NCBI GenBank assembly: GCA_002399285.1
Contig: DHDI01000002.1
Location: 75,470 to 106,968 of the forward strand
Length of the DNA stretch: 31,499 nt
Reading direction: 5' to 3'
From: Thermoanaerobacterales bacterium UBA4880
Lineage (GTDB): Bacteria > Bacillota > Thermoanaerobacteria > Thermoanaerobacterales > UBA4877
Shown: positions 31,200 to 31,499 of the stretch, one piece after another
Numbering within the stretch: position 1 is the stretch's first letter
Layout of the letters: every line of letters starts with the position of its first letter
Notes under the pieces: generated by a model
Database searches by the model: none
What the model was told of the DNA's origin: nothing
What the model saw: only the letters and a program-made list of their open reading frames with translations
Position numbers and translations under genes: made by a program

Positions 31200-31499
31200 T
31201 TAAAATTCTACGAACTTACTCCTGGGCGCTCCGCAGATCGGGCATTTCTCAGGCACCTGATTCGTCGTGGTATAACCGCATATGGAGCAGATATAGATTT
31301 TACCTATCTGAATATCTTCGCCGCCGTCAACGACCTTCTTGGCATCGCTGTACATCACCTCGTGAATCTTCTCGGCCTCTAAGGCGCCGTGGAAGGTCCT
31401 CGTCGCATCCTTCTCTTCCTGGAACTGAGATACGGCCATATATGCCGGATACATCTCGTTTACCTCATAGTGTTCTCCGTCTATGCCTGCCTGAAGGTT
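31200..31499 (-). CDS. rbr: Rubrerythrin, C-terminal part (cut by window edge)
   Basis: The frame remains open to the window edge, giving 99 residues. The internal ATG at 31454 is not the start. The four-helix diiron part shows GEHYE and EAEKIH ligand motifs. The C-terminal rubredoxin-like domain has CSICG and CPICG, the paired CxxC iron site. Rubrerythrins reduce hydrogen peroxide in anaerobes, consistent with an obligate-anaerobe host. N-terminal helices are outside the window. Confidence 0.95.
   Translation of the reverse strand, partial: NLQAGIDGEHYEVNEMYPAYMAVSQFQEEKDATRTFHGALEAEKIHEVMYSDAKKVVDGGEDIQIGKIYICSICGYTTTNQVPEKCPICGAPRSKFVEF

Noticed and set aside
1..31499. CRISPR arrays, tRNA or rRNA genes, insertion-sequence transposases, prophage genes
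   Set aside because: I looked for regular spacer repeats, tRNA cloverleaf ends and transposase motifs and saw none.

Overview
The window looks like chromosomal DNA from a low-to-mid GC, spore-forming member of the Firmicutes, most likely class Clostridia. The core block (mfd, pth, prs, glmU, spoVG, purR, murC) has the gene neighbourhood typical of that class. Shine-Dalgarno sites are strong, TTG and GTG starts are common, and Ile is mostly written ATA. The spoVG promoter matches the sigma-H consensus, which points to a sporulation regulon. I cannot name the genus with confidence.

Layout. 1-1362: mfd (cut by the window edge) and pth, minus strand. 1627-2400: a plus-strand folate-transporter unit with promoter, tetrahydrofolate riboswitch, a predicted SD-sequestering switch, folT and a terminator. 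2408-6060: an HtrA protease and a PhoR/PhoP-like two-component system, with an OmpR-family box upstream of htrA. 6081-9796: prs-glmU, spoVG and purR, each with recognisable promoters or terminators. 9891-12253: murC converging on a CPBP membrane protease. 12363-16379: a TetR-controlled redox cassette (GltD-like Fe-S flavoprotein plus FixC/geranylgeranyl-reductase-like flavoprotein) whose Ile codon use differs from its neighbours. 16481-18511: a secreted TPR-like protein, a decayed-looking type I toxin/antisense RNA locus and a 34-residue membrane peptide. 18512-22285: glycerate kinase, a GlsB/YeaQ-type membrane protein, a DNRLRE protein and aspartate kinase. 22403-25628: an ADP-ribosylglycohydrolase fused to a Mug/TDG-type DNA glycosylase, divergent from a nucleoside hydrolase followed by a patatin-like protein. 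25634-28752: a permease, class-A-beta-lactamase-fold protein and VanX-type D,D-dipeptidase operon with an unassigned 69-nt structured leader. 28776-31499: a secreted helical-repeat protein, shikimate kinase, RidA and the end of rubrerythrin.

Connections. The OmpR-type box found upstream of htrA (TGTWAH-N5-TGTWAH, plus strand) recurs upstream of the secreted repeat protein, so the local two-component system may control both. A structured intergenic repeat family occurs at least twice in long form (2408-2573, 22286-22392) and twice as fragments, always beside gene 3' ends. The most unusual items are the ADP-ribosylhydrolase-DNA glycosylase fusion, the TetR redox cassette with matching operators, and the leader RNA of the permease/dipeptidase operon. 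All similarity statements come from reading motifs by eye; no database search was run.
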